A DNA stretch of 49,007 bases, from positions 1 through 49,007 of the forward strand of contig JAUWMI010000032.1 in assembly GCA_030613245.1 (NCBI GenBank). The letters run 5' to 3'. Numbering within the stretch: the first letter of the stretch is position 1; each line of letters starts with the position of its first letter. The DNA is from Candidatus Sumerlaeota bacterium. GTDB lineage: Bacteria > Sumerlaeota > Sumerlaeia > MWCT01 > JAUWMI01. The position numbers and the translations under genes were made by a program. Positions 26,444-35,095 of the stretch are shown here, piece by piece. Below the pieces are notes generated by a model that saw only the letters and a list, made by a program, of their open reading frames with translations, did no database searches and was not told the DNA's origin.

Positions 26444-27238
26444 TTATGTTTGCTCAGGCTCCTCGATTTCTGGTTTTACCTTTACGTTTGGTTTGGCTTC
26501 CTTCCGTACAACGCCAAGATACGGATTTACAAAATAGGCCTTTTGCGGCCTTTCTCCTTTGGCAAGGGCATCCTGTGCCACCGTCAAGGTAACCCACCAA
26601 TCGTAAAAGCCAGCTTCGTTGCTGATCAAAACTGCCTTTTCTGCGACCGCCGGGCGTCCAAGATACTCTGTCACAATTCTGATAGCCTCTTCTTTCACAA
26701 TCAGTCCATCATTGCCTCGTTCGAAAAGCCGGTCACCGCTAGCTTCATATTTGAGTGGAAGCGAAATGACCATAGGTGATTCACGCTTACCTTTAACAGG
26801 GGTTTCGTAAATCGCCTGAAGATAAAACGTGCCTTCCTGTTGCGTGATAGTTGTGAACAGAAAACGTCGAGAAAGTTCCTTTTCTGCAGGCAAATCAGTC
26901 ATCATTGTCAAGTTTTCTTTGGAGCTGACGACACACCTGCGAATTAGGCGATTCGGGTTTTTATCTGACCACCAATAGAATGAGAGTGACTCGGCGTTCA
27001 ATTGCCTTACTACTACTTTTTTTTCGCTTATATTTTTGAGTTGCGCTTCGATAACCAGTGCATCCCCAGGATGCACAATAGCCATAGGAGAAGACAGTGT
27101 CAGTTCGAACAATACCTCGTAGGTGGAAGTACGGTTGAATAAGCTGCAACCGACTAATGATGAGGCAAGAAGAAACACTGCCACAATATTTCGGAGGGTA
27201 GCTGCTGATGAAAAAGACAATCGGCTTCGGTTTATCAT
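26444..27238 (-). CDS. Lipoprotein encoded upstream of the twin secretins (pilotin candidate)
   Basis: 264 residues. A lipoprotein signal with lipobox L-V-G-C31 (LLASSLVGCS) shows export and lipid attachment. The mature part starts with an Ig-like stretch (YEVLFELTLSSPMAIVHPGD, EAQLKNISEKKVVV), reaches about residue 185, and then has a helix-strand module (EEAIRIVTEYLGRPAV...YDWWVTLTVAQ) before a basic/acidic tail. It is not a recognised pilotin family. First position in the secretin operon and outer-membrane lipoprotein character make a role in secretin targeting plausible, but this is inference. The ATG has no strong ribosome site. Confidence 0.75.
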   Translation of the reverse strand: MINRSRLSFSSAATLRNIVAVFLLASSLVGCSLFNRTSTYEVLFELTLSSPMAIVHPGDALVIEAQLKNISEKKVVVRQLNAESLSFYWWSDKNPNRLIRRCVVSSKENLTMMTDLPAEKELSRRFLFTTITQQEGTFYLQAIYETPVKGKRESPMVISLPLKYEASGDRLFERGNDGLIVKEEAIRIVTEYLGRPAVAEKAVLISNEAGFYDWWVTLTVAQDALAKGERPQKAYFVNPYLGVVRKEAKPNVKVKPEIEEPEQT

Positions 27239-27315
27239 AGGTGTTCTTAAGATAAGATATTACACCACTGAGTGCGAATGCCAAATTTTCTATTGCTTTT
27301 TTTTATTCTTACCAG

Positions 27316-27337
27316 TAATCAGAATGGTCGCTGATTA
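27316..27337 (+). promoter_or_regulatory. Inverted repeat in the divergent intergenic region
   Basis: TAATCAG (27316-27322) and CTGATTA (27331-27337) are separated by 8 bases, upstream of a TATAAA at 27347-27352. The site lies between the divergent lipoprotein-secretin operon and the response-regulator gene and could be an operator for either. A chance palindrome is possible in this AT-rich stretch. Confidence 0.35.
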
Positions 27338-27394
27338 TTAAGAATGTATAAAATAAATATTACATTCCTGTTAAGATTCTAGGAGAGACGCGGG

Positions 27395-28075
27395 ATGAAA
27401 AAAAAGATATTGATTGTGGAAGACGATGCCGACTTAGCTGATATGATCGGTTACAATCTGCGGCAGGAAGACTTTACTACTCGCGTTGTTAACAATGGAC
27501 TTAAAGTCCTAAGCATGGCAAAAATGTTTCGACCTGATCTCATTATCCTAGGTCTCGTGCTTCCTGGGATGGATGGATTTGAAATCTGCAAACGTCTAAA
27601 ATCGAATGAAAAAGTCTCCTATATCCCAATACTTATTCTGACGGTTAAGTCAAGTGAAGTAGATATTGTATTAGGTCTTGAGTTGGGTGCAGATGACTAC
27701 GTGACCAAGCCTTTTAGCCTTAGGGTACTTCTGGCAAGGATAAAAAATATCCTGCGTAGAGGTGATGATCACTATAAGCCTCCATCTCGTATAAATTATT
27801 ACTCTCTCTCAATTGACAGTGAGAATCGCGCAGTCTTGTTAAATCAGAAATGTATCAACTTGTCAAAGACAGAGTTTAATATCCTAGCACTTTTAGCTTC
27901 GAAACCTGGCCGGGTGTTCTCGAGAGATAGTATGCTAGAGAACTGCTGGCCTGATGGGGTATTCGTGATTGATCGAGCAGTGGATGTGCATATTAATGCA
28001 GTCCGAAAAAAACTTGGAAGGATGGCTTCTCGCATAGAAACTGTACGAGGTATAGGTTACCGAATGAAAGAATAA
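27395..28075 (+). CDS. OmpR-family response regulator lacking the phospho-acceptor Asp
   Basis: 226 residues, ATG with AGGAGAG upstream. The receiver domain (about 4-115) has the acidic pair D10-D11, the Thr of ILTV (about 83) and the Lys of YVTKPF (about 105). The position that should be phosphorylated, in PDLIILxLVLPGMDG, is Gly53 (codon GGT) instead of Asp (GAT). The C-terminal winged-helix domain (about 130-226) is complete, with TEFNILALLASKPGRVFSR and DVHINAVRKKLG. It would bind DNA, but not by ordinary phospho-activation. No histidine kinase is adjacent. It is divergent from the lipoprotein-secretin operon across an AT-rich region and might regulate it. Confidence 0.92.
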   Translation: MKKKILIVEDDADLADMIGYNLRQEDFTTRVVNNGLKVLSMAKMFRPDLIILGLVLPGMDGFEICKRLKSNEKVSYIPILILTVKSSEVDIVLGLELGADDYVTKPFSLRVLLARIKNILRRGDDHYKPPSRINYYSLSIDSENRAVLLNQKCINLSKTEFNILALLASKPGRVFSRDSMLENCWPDGVFVIDRAVDVHINAVRKKLGRMASRIETVRGIGYRMKE

Positions 28076-28153
28076 ATGTACATATTATAGCAGCAGGATT
28101 ACAATATTCATACCGTCCAAATTTTATACCATAAGATGGGACGAAAGATGAGG

Positions 28154-28275
28154 CTTGCGGGAGTATAGATTGGCAATAAGTTTGGCTATATCGACAAAAC
28201 GGGCAGGTATATTTGGGAGCCCACAAATTAAGCGATTGCGCGCTGGCAGAAGGTTCTGGTATATCCCCTAGCCAG
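28154..28275 (+). pseudogene. Remnant of the WG-repeat gene 3' end plus flank
   Basis: This stretch matches the last 26 codons of the WG gene (22575-22652) and about 45 bases after its stop. The frame reads LAGV-stop-IGNKFGYIDKTGRYIWEPTN-stop, where the living gene has LARVQVGKKMGYIDRTGKYV. The internal TAG replaces a Gln codon and there is no start. The shared downstream string includes GCTGGCAGAAGGTTCTGG. It is a dead fragment left by duplication or gene loss. Confidence 0.85.
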
Positions 28276-28421
28276 GTGGTCAAATGCATGCTTTAGTGCT
28301 TTGAAGAGAAACAGGGAGATGCTGAAGGGTGAAGTTAGATGAAGCAATATGAAAAACCATGAAAATATGGTAATCATATAAGGACACTGACTTGTTAAAC
28401 GAGGATGAAAGGAGCCAAACC

Positions 28422-29660
28422 ATGGAAAGGTCTCACAGACTCGTCCAGGTTGAAGACTATGAGCAGTTCGTCGGCGCGGAAATGATCGAGCGCGTTCGAG
28501 AAAAAGCCAAGCCGCTTCAGGGCCTACATGTGACCCATGTGAATTCCACTTACTATGGCGGCGGCGTCGCAGAGTTGTTGTCGCCGTTGACGCTCTTGAT
28601 GAACAGCGTAGGCATAATAACGGGATGGAGGGTGATTCAAGGATCGCCGGATTTCTTCAGCATTACCAAGAAGGTGCACAATGCCTTGCAAGGGGGAAAA
28701 ATCAATCTTTCCGATCGGAAGATGCGAATTTATGAAGAAATTATCTATGAGAATGTAGTTCGGAACCATCTGGATCACGACATGGTAATTATGCATGATC
28801 CACAACCCCTTGCAATGGTCAATCACTACAAGAAAAAGGGGCCCTGGATTTGGCGCTGTCACATTGATCTTTCAAGCCCCAACAAGCAACTTTGGAGATA
28901 CCTTGTTCCGTTCGTAGAGAGATATGATGCGGTGATCCTCACGCTCAAAGAATATAAACAGAAACTCACGACGCCGCAGTTGTTCTTCATGCCGGCGACC
29001 AGTCCCTTCTCCCTCAAGAACCGGGAGCTGAGTGAAGACGAAATAGACGAACGCCTGAATCGCTATGATATCCCGACGGATTTGCCGCTGGTGGTGCAGA
29101 TTTCCCGCTTTGACCGCTGGAAAGATCCGGAAGGTGTAATCAAGGCATTCAAACTGGCGAGAAAGGAAGTAGACTCAACTCTTGTGTTGCTCGGTAACGT
29201 CGCCACAGACGACCCAGAAGGCGAAGAAGTATACGAATCGCTCCTGGGCTGCCGGGAGGAACGCATAATCATTCTCAGCCGTCAAGATTCGGCACTTGTG
29301 AATGCCCTCCAACGCCGGGCAGCCGTCGTGATGCAGAAGTCTATTCGCGAAGGCTTCGGCCTCACCGTTGCCGAGGCCATGTGGAAAGGAACGCCTGTCA
29401 TAGGTGGAAATGTGGGTGGAATACGATACCAGATTGAGGATGGAGTAAACGGATTCCTGGTGTCGTCCGTAGAGGAGGCGGCGGCAAGGCTCGTACAGTT
29501 GCTCAAGGATAAGAAGCTCAGAGAGCAAATGGGCCAGAAGGGAAAGGAAACTGTGAGGAAACAGTTTCTGATGATCCGTCTCTTGGAACAATATCTTGAG
29601 TTGTTCAATTCTTTTAAAACGGTATATCAACTAAGCAATGCAAATAAGGTTTATAAATGA
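28422..29660 (+). CDS. treT: Trehalose synthase, TreT-like GT4 glycosyltransferase
   Basis: 412 residues from the ATG at 28422, which has AAAGGAG 7 bases upstream; an in-frame TTG at 28392 lacks a site. The GT-B fold is complete. The N-terminal glycine loop is HVNSTYYGGGVAELL. HDPQPLAM and WRCHIDLSSPN are close to TreT signatures. The donor domain has QISRFDRWKDPEG and the E-x7-E motif EGFGLTVAE. TreT makes trehalose in one step from glucose and a nucleotide-diphosphate glucose in the cytoplasm. A trehalose-phosphorylase-type relative is the main alternative. The gene is monocistronic or leads into the isomerase-like gene 118 bases downstream. Confidence 0.82.
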   Translation: MERSHRLVQVEDYEQFVGAEMIERVREKAKPLQGLHVTHVNSTYYGGGVAELLSPLTLLMNSVGIITGWRVIQGSPDFFSITKKVHNALQGGKINLSDRKMRIYEEIIYENVVRNHLDHDMVIMHDPQPLAMVNHYKKKGPWIWRCHIDLSSPNKQLWRYLVPFVERYDAVILTLKEYKQKLTTPQLFFMPATSPFSLKNRELSEDEIDERLNRYDIPTDLPLVVQISRFDRWKDPEGVIKAFKLARKEVDSTLVLLGNVATDDPEGEEVYESLLGCREERIIILSRQDSALVNALQRRAAVVMQKSIREGFGLTVAEAMWKGTPVIGGNVGGIRYQIEDGVNGFLVSSVEEAAARLVQLLKDKKLREQMGQKGKETVRKQFLMIRLLEQYLELFNSFKTVYQLSNANKVYK

Positions 29661-29778
29661 GTTGCGCAAGATGCATCCATATCGCCAAGTTCGGTTGGCA
29701 TTACGAACATCCAAAATAACCCTTTTATCCCTCTGAAAGTAATAAAAGATAAGGTAATAATTATGGGGGTATTCTGCG

Positions 29779-31299
29779 ATGGCAACCAAGATAGCATTGT
29801 TCTGGCCAGGGGATTACAGGAAAAGGCCGAATGAATTAGCCTTGCCGAATATGCAGGCGGCTACGGAGCAATTAGAGAAAGCATTGAAAGCCCTGGGGCG
29901 CAAGACCTACAGGATTGAGGGATTCATCACCAAGCCGAACGAAGCGATTGAGAAGCTCAGGCCGATAGATGATCCGATGATAGGCGTCTGTATACACTGG
30001 ATATACGGCCCCCACACTACGGATGGAGTAATAGGAAAAGAAAATCCGTTGCTTCTGTGTAGTAACTTCTCAGGTACATGGCCCGGACTTGTAGGTCTAT
30101 TAAATACCGGCGCATGTCTTGAGAGTCTGGGGAGGAAATTCTCACGGCTCTGGACGAGCGCCGATGACTGGACGAAGGACAAAAAATTTATGGCCAGGCT
30201 GGAGCAGTGGTGCAACACAGGCCAGATAGTCTACAGTGAAGAGGAAATACATTATAGTGTGCCTGTATCTACAGATGCAGTAAACATAGCCAGGAGGGTG
30301 TTTGATGGAATCAAGAAGCGCATGATACTTGCGCTCATGCTTGGGGACACCTCGATGGGGATGATTAATGGGTACTTTGGCCCTCGTTTGCTCAACAAGA
30401 TAGGGTTTACCGAACACAAAGTAGATCAGGCGTGGATCATTGCACGGGGCAAAGATATCAACCAGAAGAGGATAGCAGATGCCTACGGTTTTGTGAAGGA
30501 AAAGGGAGTACTTTTTCATTACGGAGAAAAAGATGCTGAGGATTTTGATGAGCAGGCAACGAAAGAACAGTTGCGGGACTATCTCACGGTTTTAGACCTT
30601 ATCAGTGAATTCAAGGCGGACTGTTTAGGTTGGCAATATCAGCTGGGTTTGATTCCGCTGCGCCCACCCTCGGATTTCGCTGAAGGGCTGCTGAATTCAG
30701 CCTGTAGACCTGAGTCGAATGGAAATCCGATAGTCACTTCCACAGAGGCGGATCAAGGTAATCTTATTCCAATGGAGTTAATGAAGCGACTACTGATGGC
30801 TAAAGGATTACATACGGCGGTGATGTTCCACGATGTGCGCTGGGGAGGAGAACATGAGGGTAGGTTCATATGGGTTCTGGAAAACAGCGGATCTTGCAGT
30901 GCTTATGCGTTCAATCACAATCCGGATACGCTGAAAGGGGTGCATTCCTATCGGCAGCCCAGGGAATATTTCCCAATACCCGGGGGGACTTTTGCCGGGG
31001 AGAGCTTGCCGGGCGAGGTGACCTGGAGCCGGGCCTACATTAAAGATGAAGCATTGTGGATGGACATCGGTAAAGGAGAAGTAGTGACGCTGCCGCCCGA
31101 AAAGCGGGACGCCTGGTGGGAAGGAACGACGCGGCAGTGGCCTTTCATGGCAACATATTTGGGCATCCGGCAGGAGACTCTTATGGCTCACTACCTGAGC
31201 AACCACATAGCGGTGGCGTATGGGGATATCTTCGAAGAGATGGTCTCGCTCAGCCAGATGTTAGGATTTAAAGTGAGGGTTTTAAAAAGCACTGAATAA
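29779..31299 (+). CDS. L-fucose/L-arabinose isomerase-like protein
   Basis: 506 residues. The N-terminal Rossmann-like part (MATKIALFWPGDYR) is followed by SNFSGTWPGLVGLLN, then LALMLGDTSMGMINGYFGP, resembling the second domain of fucose isomerases. In the C-terminal half ADCLGWQYQLG, TSTEADQGNLIPMELM and MFHDVRWG sit where metal-binding Glu, Asp and His residues of the family occur. The reaction would be a ketose-aldose isomerisation of a sugar, or the protein may be a non-catalytic relative. The exact substrate cannot be read. The ATG is preceded by GGGGGTATTCTGCG, a modest ribosome site. It follows treT on the same strand and is convergent with the deacylase gene. Confidence 0.6.
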   Translation: MATKIALFWPGDYRKRPNELALPNMQAATEQLEKALKALGRKTYRIEGFITKPNEAIEKLRPIDDPMIGVCIHWIYGPHTTDGVIGKENPLLLCSNFSGTWPGLVGLLNTGACLESLGRKFSRLWTSADDWTKDKKFMARLEQWCNTGQIVYSEEEIHYSVPVSTDAVNIARRVFDGIKKRMILALMLGDTSMGMINGYFGPRLLNKIGFTEHKVDQAWIIARGKDINQKRIADAYGFVKEKGVLFHYGEKDAEDFDEQATKEQLRDYLTVLDLISEFKADCLGWQYQLGLIPLRPPSDFAEGLLNSACRPESNGNPIVTSTEADQGNLIPMELMKRLLMAKGLHTAVMFHDVRWGGEHEGRFIWVLENSGSCSAYAFNHNPDTLKGVHSYRQPREYFPIPGGTFAGESLPGEVTWSRAYIKDEALWMDIGKGEVVTLPPEKRDAWWEGTTRQWPFMATYLGIRQETLMAHYLSNHIAVAYGDIFEEMVSLSQMLGFKVRVLKSTE

Positions 31300-31497
31300 T
31301 GTAGAACGTCAGTTAAACAATTGTACAAGCATTGCGAATGCCGCAATGACTTGGGTGAACCAATCTTTTTAATTCCCCTCTCTTGCCTTATCGCGGAAAT
31401 ACGCTCTGGATGCTACTCTGATCAGGCCAATTCCCAGATTCCGACTCCACCTGACAGCATGATGACATTGAAAGGGCTAGCACCAGCACCACGAAAC

Positions 31498-34032
31498 TCA
31501 CGGTTTGCGGTTGCCATAGGCGCGTAGTGCCTTGCCCGCACGTTTTTTCGTCATCTTACCTTCTCTGAGAACGGGCTGACCGTTCATGAAGACCCACTTC
31601 AAGCCTTTGGGCAATGCAGCCTGATCCCGGTAATCCACGCCGGGATCCAGCGTGTCAGGGTCGAAAAGCACCAGATCAGCGTATGCCCCAGGTTTGATCG
31701 CACCGCGGTCATTTAGTTTCATTTTTTTGGCCGGAAGGCCGGTGCATTTGTAGACACCAAGCTCCCACGAACAGATGCCTCTGTCCCGCACGTATTTCGC
31801 GAAAAACTCGGGATAGGACCTGAACTTTCTCGGGTGATCATCCCAGTGTCTGCCACTTTCGATGGCTTCAAATGAAGCCAGAGACGAATCGGTGCAGACC
31901 ATGACGAAGTCTTCCTTCATCGGCCGGCACACATCTTCATCGCCCAGGCAAAGATAAGTTGCGTAGATCTTGGAGTCTCTCGTCAGGTTAAGATCGGCAA
32001 TGAGTTCTTCCGGAGTCATGTCTTCCCCTTTCAGGAGTTCTGGTAGGGGCCGGCCGGAGTATTTCCTGTACTTGCCCGGCATGTCTTTCAAAAGAACGAC
32101 ATCCGGCGATTCTGCTTTAATCACCTCGCGGACCATGAGCCTGTGCAAGGTGTAATGAGCGGCAGGGCCGGAGGCGCGCCAGGGGTACTGGTCTCCCGTG
32201 ACATCCAGGCCACGCGCTCGGGCAGCCTTCATGATTTCAAGATATCCCTTCATATCACCCCAGTTGCGTTTGTTGATCACCTTCATGTGAGAGATCTGAA
32301 CGGGCACTTCGGCGATTTCTCCGATATAGATGGCCTCCCGGATGGCGTCCAGGACTTCGTCCGTCTCACCACGGACGTGAGAAGCGTAAAACCCGCCATA
32401 GGGCTTTAGCTGTTTGGACATTTCCGCCAGTTCCCACGCGAAAGCCTCTTCGCTGATCGAGTAAATCAGGCCGGTGGACATGCCGAAAGCCCCTTCTTCC
32501 ATTACCAGGTCAACCAGCTCTTTTTCGCGATAGAGGTCAGCGTAGCTGAACATTCCCTTTCGCCGGCCCAAGACCTTTGCGCGTATGGGCCGGTTGCCCA
32601 CAAGCATGCCGATGTTAACGGCCGCACCCTTTTTATCCAACTCCGCCAGAAATGCACCGATCCCAAGGCACGAAGAAGCACAATTCCCACCAAGCACTGT
32701 GGTGATGCCCTGGCGAATGTGGGACGGCGCGTAAGAGACCCGCAGGATGTTCCCGTCTACATGGCTGTGGATATCGATGAAACCGGGGGTGAGAAAAAGT
32801 CCTTTACCGTCTATCGTGACGTCCCGGGCCGCGTTCTTCAAATCCCCCACAGCGATGATTCTTTCCCCGGCAATTCCCACATCCGCGACAAAACGGGGAT
32901 TGTCCTTCGATCCGTCAAACACCGTTGCCCTCAGAATCACATAGTCGAGCTTCTCAACCTTGGGCGCCTCAGCCAAGCGCTCTTGATACCTGCTTTCCAA
33001 AGGGGTGTATTTTTCAAACTTACCTGGCACGGTACGCACGATCCCCTTCAGCGAAGAGGTAACAAAAGAGCCTTCATCCACCTCGTACCAGAAGTCCTTT
33101 TCATCTTTTGTCGTGTCGATAAACTTCAGGGAATAAGGAGCAAGACGGTCCAGACCAGCAATGTAGTAAAGCCCTGAGACGAAAGGCTTCACCACCTGGA
33201 TAGGTTCGGCGATCTCTTCTCTGCGTTTCCTTTGTTCTTCCTCTGTGTATTCCTTATTGGGATAGAGGTAGTTGAAAACCCGGATTTCGATATCTTTTGG
33301 CCGGGCATGGCTTTGTACTTTGTCAGAAAGCAGGCCCATGACGGAATTACCCTCGTCGCCATAGAAGGCGGTGGCGGCGCCGTATATTTTTCCCGCCAGC
33401 TGCTGGGCTTGATTTGGGGTGAGTGGATTAGCGGTGTTACAAATGATCCGGACGGTTTTCTTCAGGATTTTGCGAGGGAGATAAGAGTTGGCAGTGGAGG
33501 CGAGTTGCATTTCAACATGGGGAAAAAAAAGCGTATCCATGGCCGACACCTCCGAGAGTGATTTATTGAGGCAGATGGCCAACAGCGCTGAGTCCGATCC
33601 AAACTTAAACGAATACTCGGGGCTTTTGACATGTTGTTTTGCTATGGGAGGAAAGGGATAATGGTACACCTCAATAGCGGCACGCTTAACATTCCCCTGC
33701 GCCTCTTCAAAACGTATCTCAATGATGCCGCCCAGGCTTTCCAATTTTTCGGCAGGAAGGGAAAGAATTTGTTCGGCAAGCGCCTTTGATTCAAGGCCAT
33801 CTATAGCCACCATCTCCAATCCGGCTTTATCCGCGGAGAAGAGATTCTCCAGTTCTTTTTTCAGCGCTGATGTTGTCTCTACCAGCCGGACAGAATCAGA
33901 AACGACTATAAAGACATTGCCTTTGGCATCCTTGTTAGAATATTCCGAACGCTGGGCAAAAACACTTTGAGGGACAGACAACGTCAAGATGATGAGATAA
34001 ACCAAGATTCCTGCGAAATATTTGTGCTTCAT
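31498..34032 (-). CDS. Secreted D-aminoacylase-like amidohydrolase with large N-terminal extension
   Basis: 844 residues from the ATG at 34032. The ATG at 34038 is only one base from GGAGG, whereas 34032 is 7 bases away, so it is preferred. A Sec signal peptide ends near VFA-Q. Residues about 30-365 are not recognised. The amidohydrolase (about 370-830) has HSHVDGN (about 424), GGNCASS with the metal-ligand Cys (about 449), YASHVRGE (about 552), QISHMKV (about 582) and CTDSS (about 714), then the C-terminal beta-sandwich segment GAIKPGAYADLVLFDP. This is the pattern of N-acyl-D-amino-acid deacylases, which release D-amino acids. A periplasmic role in scavenging peptidoglycan fragments or D-peptides is inferred. 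It is convergent with the isomerase gene. Confidence 0.82.
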   Translation of the reverse strand: MKHKYFAGILVYLIILTLSVPQSVFAQRSEYSNKDAKGNVFIVVSDSVRLVETTSALKKELENLFSADKAGLEMVAIDGLESKALAEQILSLPAEKLESLGGIIEIRFEEAQGNVKRAAIEVYHYPFPPIAKQHVKSPEYSFKFGSDSALLAICLNKSLSEVSAMDTLFFPHVEMQLASTANSYLPRKILKKTVRIICNTANPLTPNQAQQLAGKIYGAATAFYGDEGNSVMGLLSDKVQSHARPKDIEIRVFNYLYPNKEYTEEEQRKRREEIAEPIQVVKPFVSGLYYIAGLDRLAPYSLKFIDTTKDEKDFWYEVDEGSFVTSSLKGIVRTVPGKFEKYTPLESRYQERLAEAPKVEKLDYVILRATVFDGSKDNPRFVADVGIAGERIIAVGDLKNAARDVTIDGKGLFLTPGFIDIHSHVDGNILRVSYAPSHIRQGITTVLGGNCASSCLGIGAFLAELDKKGAAVNIGMLVGNRPIRAKVLGRRKGMFSYADLYREKELVDLVMEEGAFGMSTGLIYSISEEAFAWELAEMSKQLKPYGGFYASHVRGETDEVLDAIREAIYIGEIAEVPVQISHMKVINKRNWGDMKGYLEIMKAARARGLDVTGDQYPWRASGPAAHYTLHRLMVREVIKAESPDVVLLKDMPGKYRKYSGRPLPELLKGEDMTPEELIADLNLTRDSKIYATYLCLGDEDVCRPMKEDFVMVCTDSSLASFEAIESGRHWDDHPRKFRSYPEFFAKYVRDRGICSWELGVYKCTGLPAKKMKLNDRGAIKPGAYADLVLFDPDTLDPGVDYRDQAALPKGLKWVFMNGQPVLREGKMTKKRAGKALRAYGNRKP

Positions 34033-34335
34033 TTTCATGCCTCCAACAAGAGATTAAATGAGATTTTCCATGAATAACCTGCCCAACTTACAGAGAAGGC
34101 CTTATATTACATCCCGCTTAACATGGCAAGATTTTCCGCATCGGGAAAAGGGTGTGCCAAGGAAAAAAGAGTGGCAGTGGTGATCCTCCCCTTCCGTTAA
34201 GAGTAAAACCCCAGTGCAATTTCAGTGCGAATTGTAACTCCTATTAAAGGGAAAGCCGGAGATCGCATCTAGCCCTTTACTGCAATTCCGCTTGAGAACA
34301 AGATAAGACTGGACAATAAGCGGCAAAAGAGACAG

Positions 34336-34380
34336 TGGCCGGTGGAGGAATCGAACCTCCAACCTTCCGATTAAAAGTCC
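34336..34380 (-). pseudogene. tRNA-Lys-like 3' half
   Basis: On the minus strand it reads an anticodon loop CTTTTAA (anticodon TTT), a perfect T arm (GGAGG-TTCGATT-CCTCC) and an acceptor 3' strand CCGGCC-A, followed by CTG rather than CCA. The 5' half that should pair (GGCCGG) is missing and the anticodon stem has a mismatch. It may be a decayed tRNA gene, or an attachment-site remnant of an integrated element. Confidence 0.55.
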
Positions 34381-34995
34381 AAAACAGAGAGCTCGCAATT
34401 CCAGTATTACCAATGCACAAAATGAGATTTGACAATTGAAAAAAGATGGCTGGTGTAATCCTGTCCCGCCCAAGTTCTGATTATGTTTTGGATTTTAATA
34501 ATTGAATATGCTCCTTCGGATTTGTGGCCTTCGCTATTTCAACCTCTACCATCTAAACTACCTAACACAATTCACATCTGGAGAGCGTAGGGCTTTTTCC
34601 TCTGCCCACGATTAGCCGGGGTTAAACTCCTGAACCCCTTAAATGTAAATGGTGAATTTGTCATACCTGCATGAGGTTTTTCTGCATATTTATACATCCG
34701 AATTTGCAAAAATTCAGCAGCTAATTGCCTATTTTTGATTACCAAAATTCGTGTATCGGGATTCGTTATGCGGCAAATAATAATCTTTAGCCCCTATGAA
34801 ATGTAAGGCACAAGTTTCTATAGGCCAGGCAAAATCAAGGGTATATGAATTCATACAGGGTAATGTGTCGCCAAACTTAATCTAACCGTATTGGATGAAG
34901 ATAAGATTGGGAATGTTTTTTTGCTAAGTGCACAATTATGGGGCATTTACGATGGCTGGATTCTTGCATTAGGACGAGTAAAAAATCCTTTTTTC

Positions 34996-35025
34996 TTGCT
35001 CTTCCACTGCGTCTCAGGCTATACT
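34996..35025 (+). promoter_or_regulatory. Candidate sigma-70-type promoter of the RHS gene
   Basis: TTGCTC (34996-35001) and TATACT (35020-35025) are spaced by 18 bases, about 70 bases ahead of the start codon. Confidence 0.4.
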
Positions 35026-35095
35026 TACTGTTTATGAGAGCAAGACACTCTTGCACTCTGGATAAATAATGACTTCTCAAAAAGGGAGCGAAAGC

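Larger units (their letters stand above)
34039..35095. other. Long intergenic region with tRNA-like fragment
   Basis: About 1 kb without a supported gene. It holds the tRNA-like 3' half at 34336-34380, a D-arm-like string on the minus strand near 34540-34560 (TTTAGATGGTAGAGG), a 6-bp hairpin at 34618-34638 and a candidate promoter for the RHS gene at 34996-35025. Confidence 0.5.
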
